A stretch of DNA of 43,631 nucleotides from Porphyromonas sp. COT-290 OH3588 (GTDB taxonomy: Bacteria; Bacteroidota; Bacteroidia; Bacteroidales; Porphyromonadaceae), in the NCBI RefSeq assembly GCF_000769075.1, contig NZ_JRFC01000010.1:1-43631 (forward strand), read 5' to 3'. Shown here piece by piece: positions 6,932-16,540 of the stretch. A program made the position numbers and the translations under genes. The notes under the pieces were generated by a model. It was not told the origin of the DNA and searched no databases. It saw nothing but the letters and a program-made list of their open reading frames with translations. The first letter of the stretch is position 1; every line of letters begins with the position of its first letter.

Positions 6932-8727
6932 TACAACGCATGAGCAAATACTCCTTCGTCATCTACCATAGGGAGTACGAGGAGTTCCTGCTGGCATTAC
7001 GGGACTTGGGCGTGGTGCATATCACCGAGCGCAACAACCCCAAGGAGGTCGATCACCTCAAAGCGATGCTCGATCGGCGAGCCAACTTGGTGGCTCTGCG
7101 GCGTACCCTAGCGGACTATCTGCCAGAGGATATGCCAGAGCCTAAGCCTCTGCCTACTATAAGTGAAGAGGCAGGTGAGGCAGCTGTACAACAGCTCGAG
7201 CATGATCTAGCACAGCGCAGCAAAACGCTCTCGAGCATACAGCTCAAGCGTCAGGAGATCGCCGAGCAGGAGATTTGGGGCGACTTCGACCCTGCACAGA
7301 TCGAGCGTCTAGGCGAGGCGGGCTACCGTCTGGCATTCTACACGATGCCTGCGACCGCTTTCACCGAGGATTATCAAGCAGAGTACGATGCCATCGCCAT
7401 AGCTCGCAATGGGGCTAGCCAATACTTCGTACGTCTAGAGCAGGCTGGCACTTCCCCCGCACCCGATGCCGAGGCGATCAAGCCGCCAACCCATAGCCTT
7501 ACAGATCTGCACAACGACCTTGCTATGCTAGAGCAGCGTCTAGAAGCCGAGAGTGAGGCTCTGCGTGCGACAGCTCTAGATAGGCTCATCGAGCTCAAGG
7601 CCTACGATAAACTCATAGATGACGACTATATGCTCGGCGCAGCACGCCTGCAAGCCGTAGGCCAAGCCGATGACAAGCTGATGCTCCTTGAGGGCTGGGT
7701 GCCAGCCGAGGGTGCCGAAGCGATGGAGCAGGCTCTTGCCCAGACGGGCTACTACTACCAGCAGGTAGAGATAGTCGATGAGGACAAGATCCCTATTCTT
7801 CTGAAGAATAACTTCTTCGCTCGCCTTTTTGAGCCGATTACTTCGATGTTTTCGCTACCGAATTACAGCGAAATCGACCAGACAGCACTCTTCGCTCCAT
7901 TCTTCCTGCTCTTCTTTGGGCTTTGCTTCGGCGACGGAGGGTACGGACTACTGGTATTTGTCCTTGCGACGATCTACCGCATCAAGACCAAAGACGGCAA
8001 AGATATGGCTCGCCTCTTGCAGTGGCTAGGCGGTGGTGCCTGTGTCATAGGCCTCTTGATGGGGACGTTCTTCGGTGTGACGCTAGGGTATGCCAAGGCG
8101 GAGGATTACTTCCTCAATCAAGACAATTTGATGAAGCTATCGGTCGTGCTGGGGCTTATTCAGATTTTCTTTGCCAAGGCGGTGGCGGCTTATAAGATCA
8201 AGGTGCAGCGTGGCGTCAAGTACTCGCTTGCTCCCTTCGCTTGGATTGCGATGCTTTTGGGGTTGGGTGCTATGATTCTGCTACCTCGTTTGGAGCTAGA
8301 GCTACCTGCTTTCGTACCTTATATTATATATGGTATCGTCGGCGTGTCTGCCCTTGTGGCATTCTTCTACAATATGCCGGGCAAGAACCCATTCCTCAAC
8401 TTCGGTTCGGCACTATGGACGGCCTACAATATGGCATCGGGCTTGCTGGGAGATACCCTCTCCTACATTCGTCTTTTTGCCATCGGTCTGACAGGGGGTA
8501 TCCTTGGCGGCGTATTCAACCAGCTTGCCGTAGAGCAGACCGAGGGTTTGCCTTGGCTGGTGCGTGTGCCCATGATGCTCCTAATCCTTCTGGTTGGCCA
8601 CGGGCTAAATATCAGCTTGGCGATGATTAGTTCGTTCGTTCATCCGCTTCGTCTTACCTTTGTGGAGTTCTATAAGAATAGCGAGTTTGAGGGTGGCGGT
8701 AAGGCCTATCAACCTCTCAAGAAATAA
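6928..8727 (+). CDS. atpI: V-type ATP synthase subunit I (membrane stator, a-subunit homologue)
   Basis: 599 aa. It forms the static half of the ion channel and anchors the peripheral stalks. The first 300 residues or so are cytoplasmic with helical hairpins (Glu/Gln/Leu-rich, about 90-120 and 190-215). From about residue 310 there are several membrane helices, including FFLLFFGLCFGDGGYGLL, which carries the typical GDxGYG motif. The conserved channel arginine is R515 in the helix LSYIRLFAIGL. Length is slightly below many homologues, but all domains are present. It overlaps subunit D by four bases and is followed by subunit K after 43 bases. Confidence 0.95.
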   Translation: MIQRMSKYSFVIYHREYEEFLLALRDLGVVHITERNNPKEVDHLKAMLDRRANLVALRRTLADYLPEDMPEPKPLPTISEEAGEAAVQQLEHDLAQRSKTLSSIQLKRQEIAEQEIWGDFDPAQIERLGEAGYRLAFYTMPATAFTEDYQAEYDAIAIARNGASQYFVRLEQAGTSPAPDAEAIKPPTHSLTDLHNDLAMLEQRLEAESEALRATALDRLIELKAYDKLIDDDYMLGAARLQAVGQADDKLMLLEGWVPAEGAEAMEQALAQTGYYYQQVEIVDEDKIPILLKNNFFARLFEPITSMFSLPNYSEIDQTALFAPFFLLFFGLCFGDGGYGLLVFVLATIYRIKTKDGKDMARLLQWLGGGACVIGLLMGTFFGVTLGYAKAEDYFLNQDNLMKLSVVLGLIQIFFAKAVAAYKIKVQRGVKYSLAPFAWIAMLLGLGAMILLPRLELELPAFVPYIIYGIVGVSALVAFFYNMPGKNPFLNFGSALWTAYNMASGLLGDTLSYIRLFAIGLTGGILGGVFNQLAVEQTEGLPWLVRVPMMLLILLVGHGLNISLAMISSFVHPLRLTFVEFYKNSEFEGGGKAYQPLKK

Positions 8728-8770
8728 TTAAAAACAAAATCAAATAAACAACCTAAAAAGTTTTATCAGT

Positions 8771-9232
8771 ATGAATGAAATGTTGGCGTACTTAGGCGTG
8801 GCTCTCATGGTCGGCCTAACTGGCATCGGTAGCTGTATCGGTGTGACGATTTGCGGTAACGCAGTAGTGGGATCTCTCAAGAAGAATCCCGATGCCCTAG
8901 GGCAATACATCGGTCTGACGGCTCTCCCCAGCTCTCAGGGGCTGTATGGATTCGTAGGCTTCTTCCTTGCCAAGCTAGCGATTGACAATATGATCGGCGC
9001 AGGTGGCGTAACGCCCTTTGCCGCTTGGGCAATCCTAGGTGTAGGTCTGGCTCTCGGTGTGGTAGGTCTATTCTCTGCGATCCGTCAGGCTCAGGTTTGT
9101 GCCAATGGTATTCAGGCTATCGGTAATGGTAATAACGTATTCGGTAGCACTATGGTGGTAGCCGTATTCCCAGAGCTGTATGCGATCCTAGCTCTGCTGG
9201 TAGTGATCCTAACGATGCTCCCAATGATCTAA
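8771..9232 (+). CDS. atpK: V-type ATP synthase subunit K (proteolipid c-ring, tandem hairpin)
   Basis: 153 aa with four membrane helices, that is, two fused c-type hairpins as in V-type proteolipids. The second hairpin carries the ion-binding carboxylate E135 in VFPELYAIL. The first hairpin has LPSSQGLYGF instead, with Q56 and no acid. The Gln residues at 106 and 108 in the third helix, plus Q56 and a Ser before it, resemble the sodium-coordinating set known from Enterococcus hirae NtpK (Leu, Thr, Gln, Gln, Glu). This is compatible with sodium coupling but does not prove it. It is the last gene of the operon, followed by a strong terminator. Confidence 0.95.
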   Translation: MNEMLAYLGVALMVGLTGIGSCIGVTICGNAVVGSLKKNPDALGQYIGLTALPSSQGLYGFVGFFLAKLAIDNMIGAGGVTPFAAWAILGVGLALGVVGLFSAIRQAQVCANGIQAIGNGNNVFGSTMVVAVFPELYAILALLVVILTMLPMI

Positions 9233-9253
9233 TCCAACTTCGTAAGTCCATCA

Positions 9254-9300
9254 AGGCTGCACCACGACAACTCCTCGAGAGCTCGTGGTGCAGCTTTTAT
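9254..9300 (+). terminator. Intrinsic terminator of the V-ATPase operon
   Basis: A perfect 12-bp stem, GCTGCACCACGA (9256-9267) with TCGTGGTGCAGC (9283-9294), is followed by TTTTATTTTAT. It lies 23 bases after the subunit K stop. Confidence 0.9.
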
Positions 9301-9372
9301 TTTATATCCACAAATAAGGCAAAACAAAAGAAAAATAAAGGTCTAGGGAGCTATTCATCAAAAGGTATTTAG

Positions 9373-9380
9373 TATCTTTG
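9373..9380 (+). promoter_or_regulatory. -7 element of the glyA promoter
   Basis: TATCTTTG is an exact match to TAnnTTTG, 62 bases before the glyA ATG and downstream of the V-ATPase terminator. The upstream region is A-rich and has no clear TTG at the expected distance. Confidence 0.6.
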
Positions 9381-9442
9381 CGCTACATGTGTGCGCATTT
9401 TAATTAAATAGTTCTCAATACTAACAATAAACAGAAACAACA

Positions 9443-10720
9443 ATGAAGGATTCTGTCATCTCTAACCTCATTCAAGAGGAGTATCAAAGGCAACTAAAGG
9501 GCATTGAGCTGATTGCCTCCGAGAATTTCGTAAGCGAAGACGTGATGCAGGCTATGGGTAGCTGTATGACCAATAAGTATGCCGAGGGGTATCCCGGTCG
9601 TCGCTACTATGGAGGCTGCGAGGTCGTAGACAAAAGCGAACAGATTGCAATCGATCGCCTCAAGGAACTATTCGGAGCTGAATGGGCCAACGTGCAACCT
9701 CACTCTGGAGCGCAGGCCAATATGGCTGTCTTGCTCGCTTGCCTAGAGCCCGGCGACACATTTATGGGACTAAATCTAGCACATGGCGGACACCTCTCGC
9801 ACGGCTCACTGGTCAATAGCTCAGGGATACTCTACAAGCCAGTTGAGTACAACGTGGGCGAAGAGGACGGACGTGTAGACTACGATCAGATGGAAGCACG
9901 TGCCCTAGAGCATAAGCCTAAGCTCATCATCGGTGGAGGCTCGGCCTACACCCGTGAGTGGGACTACAAGCGTATGCGAGAGATTGCAGACAAGGTGGGA
10001 GCTATCTTCTTGGTAGATATGGCTCACCCAGCAGGGCTAATAGCTGCTGGCCTGCTCGATAACCCAATTAAGTATGCTCACATCGTTACCTCTACGACAC
10101 ACAAGACCCTGCGTGGCCCTCGTGGTGGGATTATCCTCATGGGTAAAGACTTCGACAATCCTTGGGGCAAGACTACACCCAAGGGCGAAATCAAAAAGAT
10201 GTCTGCCCTACTCGACTCTGCCGTATTCCCCGGCGTACAGGGCGGCCCACTAGAGCATGTGATCGCTGCCAAGGCTGTTGCCTTCGGGGAGGCACTCAAA
10301 CCAGAGTTTAAGCAGTATCAAGCACAGGTGCAGAAGAATGCTGCGGCTATGGCAGAAGCCTTCGTTAAGCGTGGATACAAGCTCATCTCTGGAGGGACAG
10401 ATAACCATTGCTTGCTGATCGACCTACGTGCCAAATTCCCAGAGCTAACAGGTAAGGTGGCAGAGAAGGCTCTCGTAGAGGCAGATATTACTGTGAATAA
10501 AAATATGGTTCCTTTCGATAGCCGATCAGCTTTCCAAACGTCGGGTATCCGCATCGGAACTCCTGCGATCACGACACGTGGCGTCAAGGAGGATATGATG
10601 GAGATCATTGTAGATAAGATAGATCGTGTACTCTCGGCTCCAGAAGATCAGGCTGTGATCGCAGCCGTCCGTAAGGAGGTCAATGAGATGATGACTAAGT
10701 ATCCAATCTTCGCTTGGTAA
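9443..10720 (+). CDS. glyA: Serine hydroxymethyltransferase
   Basis: 425 aa, full length. A PLP enzyme that interconverts serine plus tetrahydrofolate and glycine plus methylene-tetrahydrofolate. The conserved start [11 protein letters not shown], the [10 protein letters not shown] block and the PLP lysine K221 in [12 protein letters not shown] are all present. A single-gene unit with its own -7 element upstream and a hairpin downstream. It shares the one-carbon/glycine theme with gcvT (13.4 kb) and gcvP (37-40 kb), but those are not in the same operon. Confidence 0.98.
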   Translation: MKDSVISNLIQEEYQRQLKGIELIASENFVSEDVMQAMGSCMTNKYAEGYPGRRYYGGCEVVDKSEQIAIDRLKELFGAEWANVQPHSGAQANMAVLLACLEPGDTFMGLNLAHGGHLSHGSLVNSSGILYKPVEYNVGEEDGRVDYDQMEARALEHKPKLIIGGGSAYTREWDYKRMREIADKVGAIFLVDMAHPAGLIAAGLLDNPIKYAHIVTSTTHKTLRGPRGGIILMGKDFDNPWGKTTPKGEIKKMSALLDSAVFPGVQGGPLEHVIAAKAVAFGEALKPEFKQYQAQVQKNAAAMAEAFVKRGYKLISGGTDNHCLLIDLRAKFPELTGKVAEKALVEADITVNKNMVPFDSRSAFQTSGIRIGTPAITTRGVKEDMMEIIVDKIDRVLSAPEDQAVIAAVRKEVNEMMTKYPIFAW

Positions 10721-10758
10721 GCCTCGACATATTCGCAAATAGCAAAGCAGTCAAGAAG

Positions 10759-10813
10759 AAGGAGGCTCGTTGCTTCGATTAGCTTAATGGTCGGAGCAAG
10801 GAGCTTCCTCCTT
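10759..10813 (+). terminator. Imperfect hairpin after glyA, possible terminator
   Basis: AAGGAGGCTCGTTGCT (10759-10774) pairs with small mismatches to AGCAAGGAGCTTCCTCCTT (10795-10813). The T-tract is poor, so termination may be weak or factor-assisted. Confidence 0.5.
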
Positions 10814-10849
10814 GTGCTTAAAATCAAACATCAATCAATATAAATCCGT

Positions 10850-13201
10850 ATGAAAAAAACTTTGCTTAGCGTAGCCATGGCAGTAACTGGTCTGCTCGTG
10901 GGCTGTACCCCACAGGTAGAGAAGACAACGCCCGAGTACGACAAGGGAATTAACATCATTCCTACTCCAAAAGAACTCGTAGAGGCCACAGGTCACTACG
11001 AACTAACCGAGAAGAGTAAGTTTATGGTCGAGGGCGACGAGGCCAAGACAATAGCCGAGTTCTTCGCTGACAAGATCAAGAAGTCTACAGGCTATACCCT
11101 TGCCGTTGAGCAGGGGAGCAAGTCTTCTGGTGCGATTAGCCTACGCATTGACCCCAGCCTTGGGCTCAAGGACGAAGGCTATACGCTCAAAAGCTCAGCC
11201 GAGGGCGTAGAAATCGTAGGTCAGACCGCCCATGGCCTATTCTATGGTATGCAAACATTCTTGCAGCTACTGCCTGCCGAGATTGAGAGCCCAAAGGTGG
11301 TAAACAACGTACATTGGTACGCCTCTGCCGTAGACATCAAGGACGAACCCGAGTTTGGTTACCGTGGTATGCTCATAGATGTGTGCCGTCACTTCCTCAC
11401 GGTGGACGAAATGAAGCGCCATATCGATGTGCTATCTATGTTCAAAATCAACCGTCTGCACTGGCACCTCACAGAAGACCAAGGCTGGCGTATCGAGATC
11501 AAGAAGTATCCTCGCCTAACTGAGGTAGGTAGCAAGCGTATCGAGGGCGATGGCACCGAGTACGGAGGCTTCTACACTCAGGAGGAAGTGAAAGAAATCG
11601 TAAGCTATGCACAGGAGCGCTTCGTGACAATTATCCCAGAGATCGAGCTACCGGGCCATGCTATGGGCGCTATTACAGCTTACCCAGAGCTAGCTTGTAA
11701 CCCCAAAACACAGAAGGGTAATGACTACTCCGTACGCAACATCTGGGGGGTAGAGGTTGATGTGTACTGTGCTGGTAAGGAGAGCGTATTCGATTTCCTT
11801 GCAGACGTCATTGACGAAGTAGCTCCACTATTCCCCAGCGAATACTTCCACATCGGAGGTGACGAATGCCCCAAAGATCGCTGGAAGGTTTGTCCAAACT
11901 GCCAGAAGCGTATCAAGGAAGAGGGGCTCAAGGACGAGCACGAGCTACAGAGCTACGTGATCCGCAGAGCTCAAAAGATGCTAGAGAAGCATGGTAAGCG
12001 TCTTATCGGTTGGGACGAAATCCTAGAAGGAGGCCTTGCTCCCTCGGCAACCGTGATGAGCTGGCGTGGAGAAGAGGGCGGTATCACTAGTGCCAATATG
12101 GGGCACGACGTAATTATGACCCCCGGCAGTGGAGGTCTATACATCGACCACTATCAGGGTGATCCTAAAATTGAGCCCGTGGCAATCTGCTGCTATGCGC
12201 CACTTCAACAGGTCTATAACTATCACCCAATCCCAGAGGCCATTGCTCCAGACAAGCGTCACCACATACTAGGGGCACAGGTAAACGTATGGGCAGAGTA
12301 TCTATACGACAATGCAATCCGTGAATACCGCTCATATCCTCGCACCCTAGCTCTAGCAGAGGCTGTTTGGTCGCCCAACGATCGTAAGAATTATGAAGAC
12401 TTCTCTCGTCGCCTTAACAATGCTTATGTACGTCTAGACCAATATGGCGTAAACTACCATATTCCACAGCCAGAGCAGCCTAATGGCTCTTGCAACTTCG
12501 TCGCATTCGTAGACTCCACTAAGCTAGAGCTTACCACGACAAGACCTATTAAGATTGTCTATACGCTAGACGGAAGCGAGCCTACTGCTAGCTCTACCGA
12601 GTACACTGCTCCTATCCTTGTAACAGAGAATAAGGTCATCAAGGTAGCCTCTGCTCTCCCAAGCGGTAAGCTAAGCCCAATCCGAGCTATTACTTTCGAG
12701 AAGCAGGCACTTAGCCCAGCCGTTGAGCTTACGGGCGTTAAGGATGGTCTTCGCACCAAAACTTCTGTTGGCGACTACATGCAGGCCTCAGACTTTGCTT
12801 CGGCTACCAACTGGACCGAGGGTACTATTGAGAAGATCTCCCAGATTATCCCAGACCGTCTAGTGAATAACTTCGACGAGTTCGCACGTAAGGCTGTGGT
12901 AGCCGAGGGCTACATCGAGGTACCAGAAGATGGTGTGTACTTCTTCTCAACCAACAATGACGAATTCTGGATCGAAGGAGAGAAGCTCATCGACAATGCT
13001 GGAGAGGTTAAGAAATTTAGCCGTAAGGATAAGAGCCGTGCCCTCAAGGCTGGCTTCCACCCCGTGAAGGTAGTCTTCGTCGGCGCTATCCACGGCGGAT
13101 TCCCAAGCTACTGGGACGATGGTCGCGTGACGATGCGCCTCTCTACCAGCAAGGAGTTTAAGGATATTCGCTTTGTAATGGGTCAGCCAGTGAACAACTA
13201 A
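10850..13201 (+). CDS. nahA: Beta-N-acetylhexosaminidase, GH20 lipoprotein (NahA-like)
   Basis: 783 aa. It removes terminal N-acetylglucosamine or N-acetylgalactosamine from host glycans or peptidoglycan fragments. A lipoprotein signal ends LLVGC with Cys19. An N-terminal GH20b-type domain (about 30-165) precedes the GH20 barrel (about 170-510), whose catalytic Asp-Glu pair is D338-E339 in HIGGDECP; substrate-assisted catalysis is known for the family. A short Ig-like chitobiase C-terminal domain (about 545-610, with YTLDGSEPT) and a PA14-like beta domain (about 640-780) follow. The size and layout resemble P. gingivalis NahA. It probably sits on the outer membrane or in the periplasm. Confidence 0.95.
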   Translation: MKKTLLSVAMAVTGLLVGCTPQVEKTTPEYDKGINIIPTPKELVEATGHYELTEKSKFMVEGDEAKTIAEFFADKIKKSTGYTLAVEQGSKSSGAISLRIDPSLGLKDEGYTLKSSAEGVEIVGQTAHGLFYGMQTFLQLLPAEIESPKVVNNVHWYASAVDIKDEPEFGYRGMLIDVCRHFLTVDEMKRHIDVLSMFKINRLHWHLTEDQGWRIEIKKYPRLTEVGSKRIEGDGTEYGGFYTQEEVKEIVSYAQERFVTIIPEIELPGHAMGAITAYPELACNPKTQKGNDYSVRNIWGVEVDVYCAGKESVFDFLADVIDEVAPLFPSEYFHIGGDECPKDRWKVCPNCQKRIKEEGLKDEHELQSYVIRRAQKMLEKHGKRLIGWDEILEGGLAPSATVMSWRGEEGGITSANMGHDVIMTPGSGGLYIDHYQGDPKIEPVAICCYAPLQQVYNYHPIPEAIAPDKRHHILGAQVNVWAEYLYDNAIREYRSYPRTLALAEAVWSPNDRKNYEDFSRRLNNAYVRLDQYGVNYHIPQPEQPNGSCNFVAFVDSTKLELTTTRPIKIVYTLDGSEPTASSTEYTAPILVTENKVIKVASALPSGKLSPIRAITFEKQALSPAVELTGVKDGLRTKTSVGDYMQASDFASATNWTEGTIEKISQIIPDRLVNNFDEFARKAVVAEGYIEVPEDGVYFFSTNNDEFWIEGEKLIDNAGEVKKFSRKDKSRALKAGFHPVKVVFVGAIHGGFPSYWDDGRVTMRLSTSKEFKDIRFVMGQPVNN

Positions 13202-13235
13202 ACCACCCAACTCGCCCTAGGCGAAACTTATAGAG

Positions 13236-13279
13236 ATCGGTGCCATATCCATAAGGGTGTGGCACCGATTATTTTATTC
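13236..13279 (+). terminator. Intrinsic terminator after the hexosaminidase gene
   Basis: A perfect 10-bp stem, ATCGGTGCCA (13236-13245) with TGGCACCGAT (13260-13269), is followed by TATTTTATT. It lies 34 bases after the stop. Confidence 0.85.
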
Positions 13280-13369
13280 TAGAGCTTGCTGCCAATGGCA
13301 CTCTCCCCCCTTCGCTCTAGAAGTATAAATGTTGCAAACTGATTTGCTACGGATTTGAGATAATCTCAT

Positions 13370-13377
13370 TACCTTTA
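13370..13377 (+). promoter_or_regulatory. Possible -7 element of gcvT
   Basis: TACCTTTA differs from TAnnTTTG by the last base and lies 47 bases before the gcvT ATG. A TTTG occurs at 13343-13346, but the spacing (23) is longer than usual. Confidence 0.35.
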
Positions 13378-13423
13378 TCCACGTATTACTAAAATAAAGT
13401 CAAACGATTAGATGTAATTCATC

Positions 13424-14515
13424 ATGAAGCAAACTCCATTCACCGCTATTCATCAAAGCCTAGGAGCTAAGATGCACGAATTCGCTGGCTATAATATGCC
13501 TATTGAATACACCACGGGCATCATTGACGAGCACATGACCGTAGTCAATGGTGTGGGTGTCTTTGATGTGTCGCACATGGGCGAGTTCTGGGTCAAAGGT
13601 CCTAAGGCTCTTCAGTTCCTACAAGACATCACGAGCAACGATGTTTCTAAACTCAAAGTAGGCGATATCCAATACACTTGCTTCCCCAACGATCGAGGCG
13701 GTATCATAGACGATATGCTCGTCTACCGCTACGAAGATGAGAAATATATGCTTGTAGTCAATGCAGCTAATATGGACAAAGACTGGGCGTGGTGCGTTGC
13801 ACATAATCAAGTAGGAGCAGAGCTAGAGAATAGCAGTGACAACATCGGTCAGCTCTCCATACAAGGGCCTCTAGCTACGAAAGTGCTACAGAAGCTCACG
13901 GATATAGACCTAAGCCAAATCCCCTACTACACGTTTAAGGTAGGGAAGTTCGCAGGCTGCGACAATGTGATCCTATCCAACACTGGCTATACAGGTGCTG
14001 GAGGCTTCGAGATTTACTTCTACCCCCAAGATGGTGAGAAGATCTGGCACGCAATCTTCGAGGCTGGTGCCGAGGAAGGCATCAAGCCTATTGGTCTAGG
14101 CGCTAGAGATACGCTACGTCTAGAGATGGGATTCTGCCTCTACGGCAACGATATTACAGACGAGACCTCTCCACTAGAGGCTGGTCTAGGCTGGATTACC
14201 AAGTTTGCCGAAGGGAAAAACTTCCCCTCTCGTGCTATGCTTGAGCAGCAAAAAGCCGAGGGAGTAGCTCACAAACTCATTGCCTTTAAGCTAAAAGACA
14301 AAGGGGTACCCCGCAGTCACTACGAGATCGCAGACGAAGCAGGCAACATCATCGGAGAAGTTACCTCTGGCACGATGTCACCAAGTCTGAAGATCGGTAT
14401 CGGTATGGGCTACGTCAAGAAAGAGCATAGCACAGTAGGCACCAAGATCTACATCGTAGTACGTGGACGCAAGCTAGAGGCAGAGATCGTTAAGCCTCCT
14501 ATGCGTATCCAATAG
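13424..14515 (+). CDS. gcvT: Glycine cleavage system T protein (aminomethyltransferase)
   Basis: 363 aa, full length. It transfers the aminomethyl carbon from lipoylated H protein to tetrahydrofolate, releasing ammonia. Conserved family features are visible: the start [23 protein letters not shown] near residue 45, [14 protein letters not shown] in the middle, the [20 protein letters not shown] block and the C-terminal beta-barrel with [12 protein letters not shown]. It is monocistronic, lying between two terminator hairpins. Its partner gcvP is 22 kb away on the other strand and gcvH is not in the window. Confidence 0.97.
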   Translation: MKQTPFTAIHQSLGAKMHEFAGYNMPIEYTTGIIDEHMTVVNGVGVFDVSHMGEFWVKGPKALQFLQDITSNDVSKLKVGDIQYTCFPNDRGGIIDDMLVYRYEDEKYMLVVNAANMDKDWAWCVAHNQVGAELENSSDNIGQLSIQGPLATKVLQKLTDIDLSQIPYYTFKVGKFAGCDNVILSNTGYTGAGGFEIYFYPQDGEKIWHAIFEAGAEEGIKPIGLGARDTLRLEMGFCLYGNDITDETSPLEAGLGWITKFAEGKNFPSRAMLEQQKAEGVAHKLIAFKLKDKGVPRSHYEIADEAGNIIGEVTSGTMSPSLKIGIGMGYVKKEHSTVGTKIYIVVRGRKLEAEIVKPPMRIQ

Positions 14516-14567
14516 CCTAGCGATCACAAGCACAAGGCATAGTCTGGCATACTGCCTACTTGTCTTG

Positions 14568-14620
14568 GAGGAGCATATCGTGAGCCATTTATAGATGGCT
14601 CATGGTATGCTCCTCATCTA
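14568..14620 (+). terminator. Long hairpin after gcvT, probable terminator
   Basis: GAGGAGCATA ... TGAGCCAT pairs with ATGGCTCA ... TATGCTCCTC (arms 14568-14588 and 14595-14615), with a small internal mismatch and a 6-nt loop. It is followed by a weak T-rich stretch. A strong hairpin, but a moderate terminator. Confidence 0.6.
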
Positions 14621-14678
14621 TTATCGTATTCGCAGGTCTAACAATACCAAAATAAACCCTCAATTCGACCTTTTTATC

Positions 14679-14686
14679 TAAGTTTG
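14679..14686 (+). promoter_or_regulatory. -7 element of the cbi genes
   Basis: TAAGTTTG matches TAnnTTTG exactly. It overlaps an upstream in-frame TTG at 14684, which therefore cannot be the start; transcription from here would begin near 14692 and favours the ATG at 14723. Confidence 0.5.
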
Positions 14687-14722
14687 TGTTATCATAATAT
14701 ATTTAGAAACAAAGCCAAGATA

Positions 14723-16540
14723 ATGAATATAGCAGTCATCGCCGTTTCTCCTGCAGGTCAGCAGATAGCTCGCCTCCTTCTAGGCGAGTATCCCCAAGAA
14801 ATCAGTATTTTCTCCCCTCATGCAGGCGAGAGCGTAGAGCAAATCTCCGATATCAAGACATTCACAGCTGAGAGATTTCATCAGTATGACGCATGGGTCT
14901 TCATCGGGGCTATGGGGATCTGCGTGCGAAGCATCGCCCCACATATCCAACACAAGTACCAAGACCCTGCGGTCATCAACATAGATAGTACGGGGCGGTT
15001 CGTTGTTTCTGTTCTCTCTGGGCATATTGGTGGGGCAAACGAATTGACGAATCGGATTGCTGCGACACTGGGGGCAGAAGCCGTAGTGAGCACGCAAACA
15101 GACAATACGGGGCTATGGGCACTTGACTTGCTCGGGCGGAAATACGGCTGGAAGACCATCAACAACTGCGACGGGCTAAACCGCCCCATTGCGCTATACA
15201 CCAACGAGCGAAAGACTGCACTGCTACTTGAGGTCAAAGACCGAGGGACTTTCGACCTTGAGCGTAGCAAAGCCTCGCACGTAGACGTTTTTTACAAGAG
15301 GGAGAGTTTCCGCCCAGAAGACTATGAATTAATTCTTGTTGTCAGCCCAAGACGATACGAAACCACAACTCCGACGATACAGTTTATTCCTCGTGTCCTA
15401 ACTCTTGGCTTGGGGTGTCGCTATCAGTGCGATCCGCTTGATATACCACAGTACATCGAAGAGCAGATTAGGGAGAGAGGGTTCTTCCCCGAGGCGATTT
15501 GCCGCATTGGCACGATTGATCTCAAGAAAGATGAACCGCTGCTCCACGAGCTATTGAGCCGCTGGAATATCGCCCAAGCCAACATCTACACGGCCGAGGA
15601 TCTGGCGCCCGTAGAGATCCCGAACCCTTCGCAAAAGGTCTATGAGGTAACAGGCGTCTATGGCGTAGCGGAGAGCTCAGCTCGACTATCAGCTCGGCTT
15701 GGCTCGATACTCATCGAGAAGCAAAAAGGTATGATCCACAAAGGGAATGACTTCACATTTGCTCTCGCCATAGATCGCAAGGCTGAGCGACGTGGGCACA
15801 TCGAGATCGTAGGAGCTGGCCCCGGAGATCCTGATCTATGCTCCATACGTGGCCGAGCGTTCCTAGAGATAGCAGACCTAATCCTCTATGCTGGGAGCTT
15901 GGTCCCTCGCGCTCTGACAGATTGTGCCAAGCCAACTGCTACGGTCAGGAGCTCGGCGTCGATGAATCTAGAAGAGCAATTCGCCATTATGAAGGAGTTC
16001 TACGACAAAGGGCTACTAGTGGTTCGCCTACACACGGGCGACCCCTGCATCTACGGAGCTATTCAGGAGCAGATGGCTTTCTTTGACCAGTACAATATGA
16101 GCTATCATATTACCCCGGGTATCTCTTCATTCCAAGCTGCCGCAGCAGCCCTACGCTCCCAGTTCACAATCCCCGAAAAAACGCAGACTATTATCCTTAC
16201 TCGTGGGGAAGGGCGCACACCGATGCCTGACAAAGAGAAGCTCCACATGCTCGCTCGCTCACAGAGTACGATGTGTATCTTCCTCTCAGCTGGTATTGTG
16301 GACGATGTGCAAGCTCAGCTCCTAGAACATTACCCTCCGACAACGCCAGTAGCAGCATGCTACCACTTAACGTGGCCAGATGAGCGCATCTATCGAGGGG
16401 AGCTACAAAACCTTGCCGAGATCGTCAAAAGCAATAACCTTACCCTGACGACAATGATCGTCGTAGGCGAAGCTATTGACAATCGTAAGGGGCTATCCCG
16501 CCTATACGCAGACGAATTTAAGCACCTATTCCGCCGATGA
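14723..16540 (+). CDS. cbiG-cbiF: Fused cobalt-precorrin-5A hydrolase / precorrin-4 C11-methyltransferase (CbiG-CbiF)
   Basis: 605 aa from ATG 14723; the frame opens at a TTG at 14684, but that lies in the promoter. Residues about 1-350 are CbiG: MNIAVIAVSPAG start, central FIGAMGICVRSIAPHI and LSGHIGGANELT, then the C-terminal CbiG domain with LGLGCR and GVAESSA. From about residue 358 a complete CbiF follows, with the tetrapyrrole methylase motif VGAGPGDPDL and later YHITPGISSFQAAAAAL. In the anaerobic pathway CbiF methylates C11 of cobalt-precorrin-4 and CbiG opens the ring A lactone of the product, so the fusion joins consecutive steps. It overlaps the next gene by four bases. Confidence 0.95.
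   Translation: MNIAVIAVSPAGQQIARLLLGEYPQEISIFSPHAGESVEQISDIKTFTAERFHQYDAWVFIGAMGICVRSIAPHIQHKYQDPAVINIDSTGRFVVSVLSGHIGGANELTNRIAATLGAEAVVSTQTDNTGLWALDLLGRKYGWKTINNCDGLNRPIALYTNERKTALLLEVKDRGTFDLERSKASHVDVFYKRESFRPEDYELILVVSPRRYETTTPTIQFIPRVLTLGLGCRYQCDPLDIPQYIEEQIRERGFFPEAICRIGTIDLKKDEPLLHELLSRWNIAQANIYTAEDLAPVEIPNPSQKVYEVTGVYGVAESSARLSARLGSILIEKQKGMIHKGNDFTFALAIDRKAERRGHIEIVGAGPGDPDLCSIRGRAFLEIADLILYAGSLVPRALTDCAKPTATVRSSASMNLEEQFAIMKEFYDKGLLVVRLHTGDPCIYGAIQEQMAFFDQYNMSYHITPGISSFQAAAAALRSQFTIPEKTQTIILTRGEGRTPMPDKEKLHMLARSQSTMCIFLSAGIVDDVQAQLLEHYPPTTPVAACYHLTWPDERIYRGELQNLAEIVKSNNLTLTTMIVVGEAIDNRKGLSRLYADEFKHLFRR

Noticed and set aside
14684-14722. Upstream TTG start for CbiG-CbiF
   Set aside because: It lies within a TAAGTTTG promoter element, and the family N-terminus begins at the ATG at 14723.
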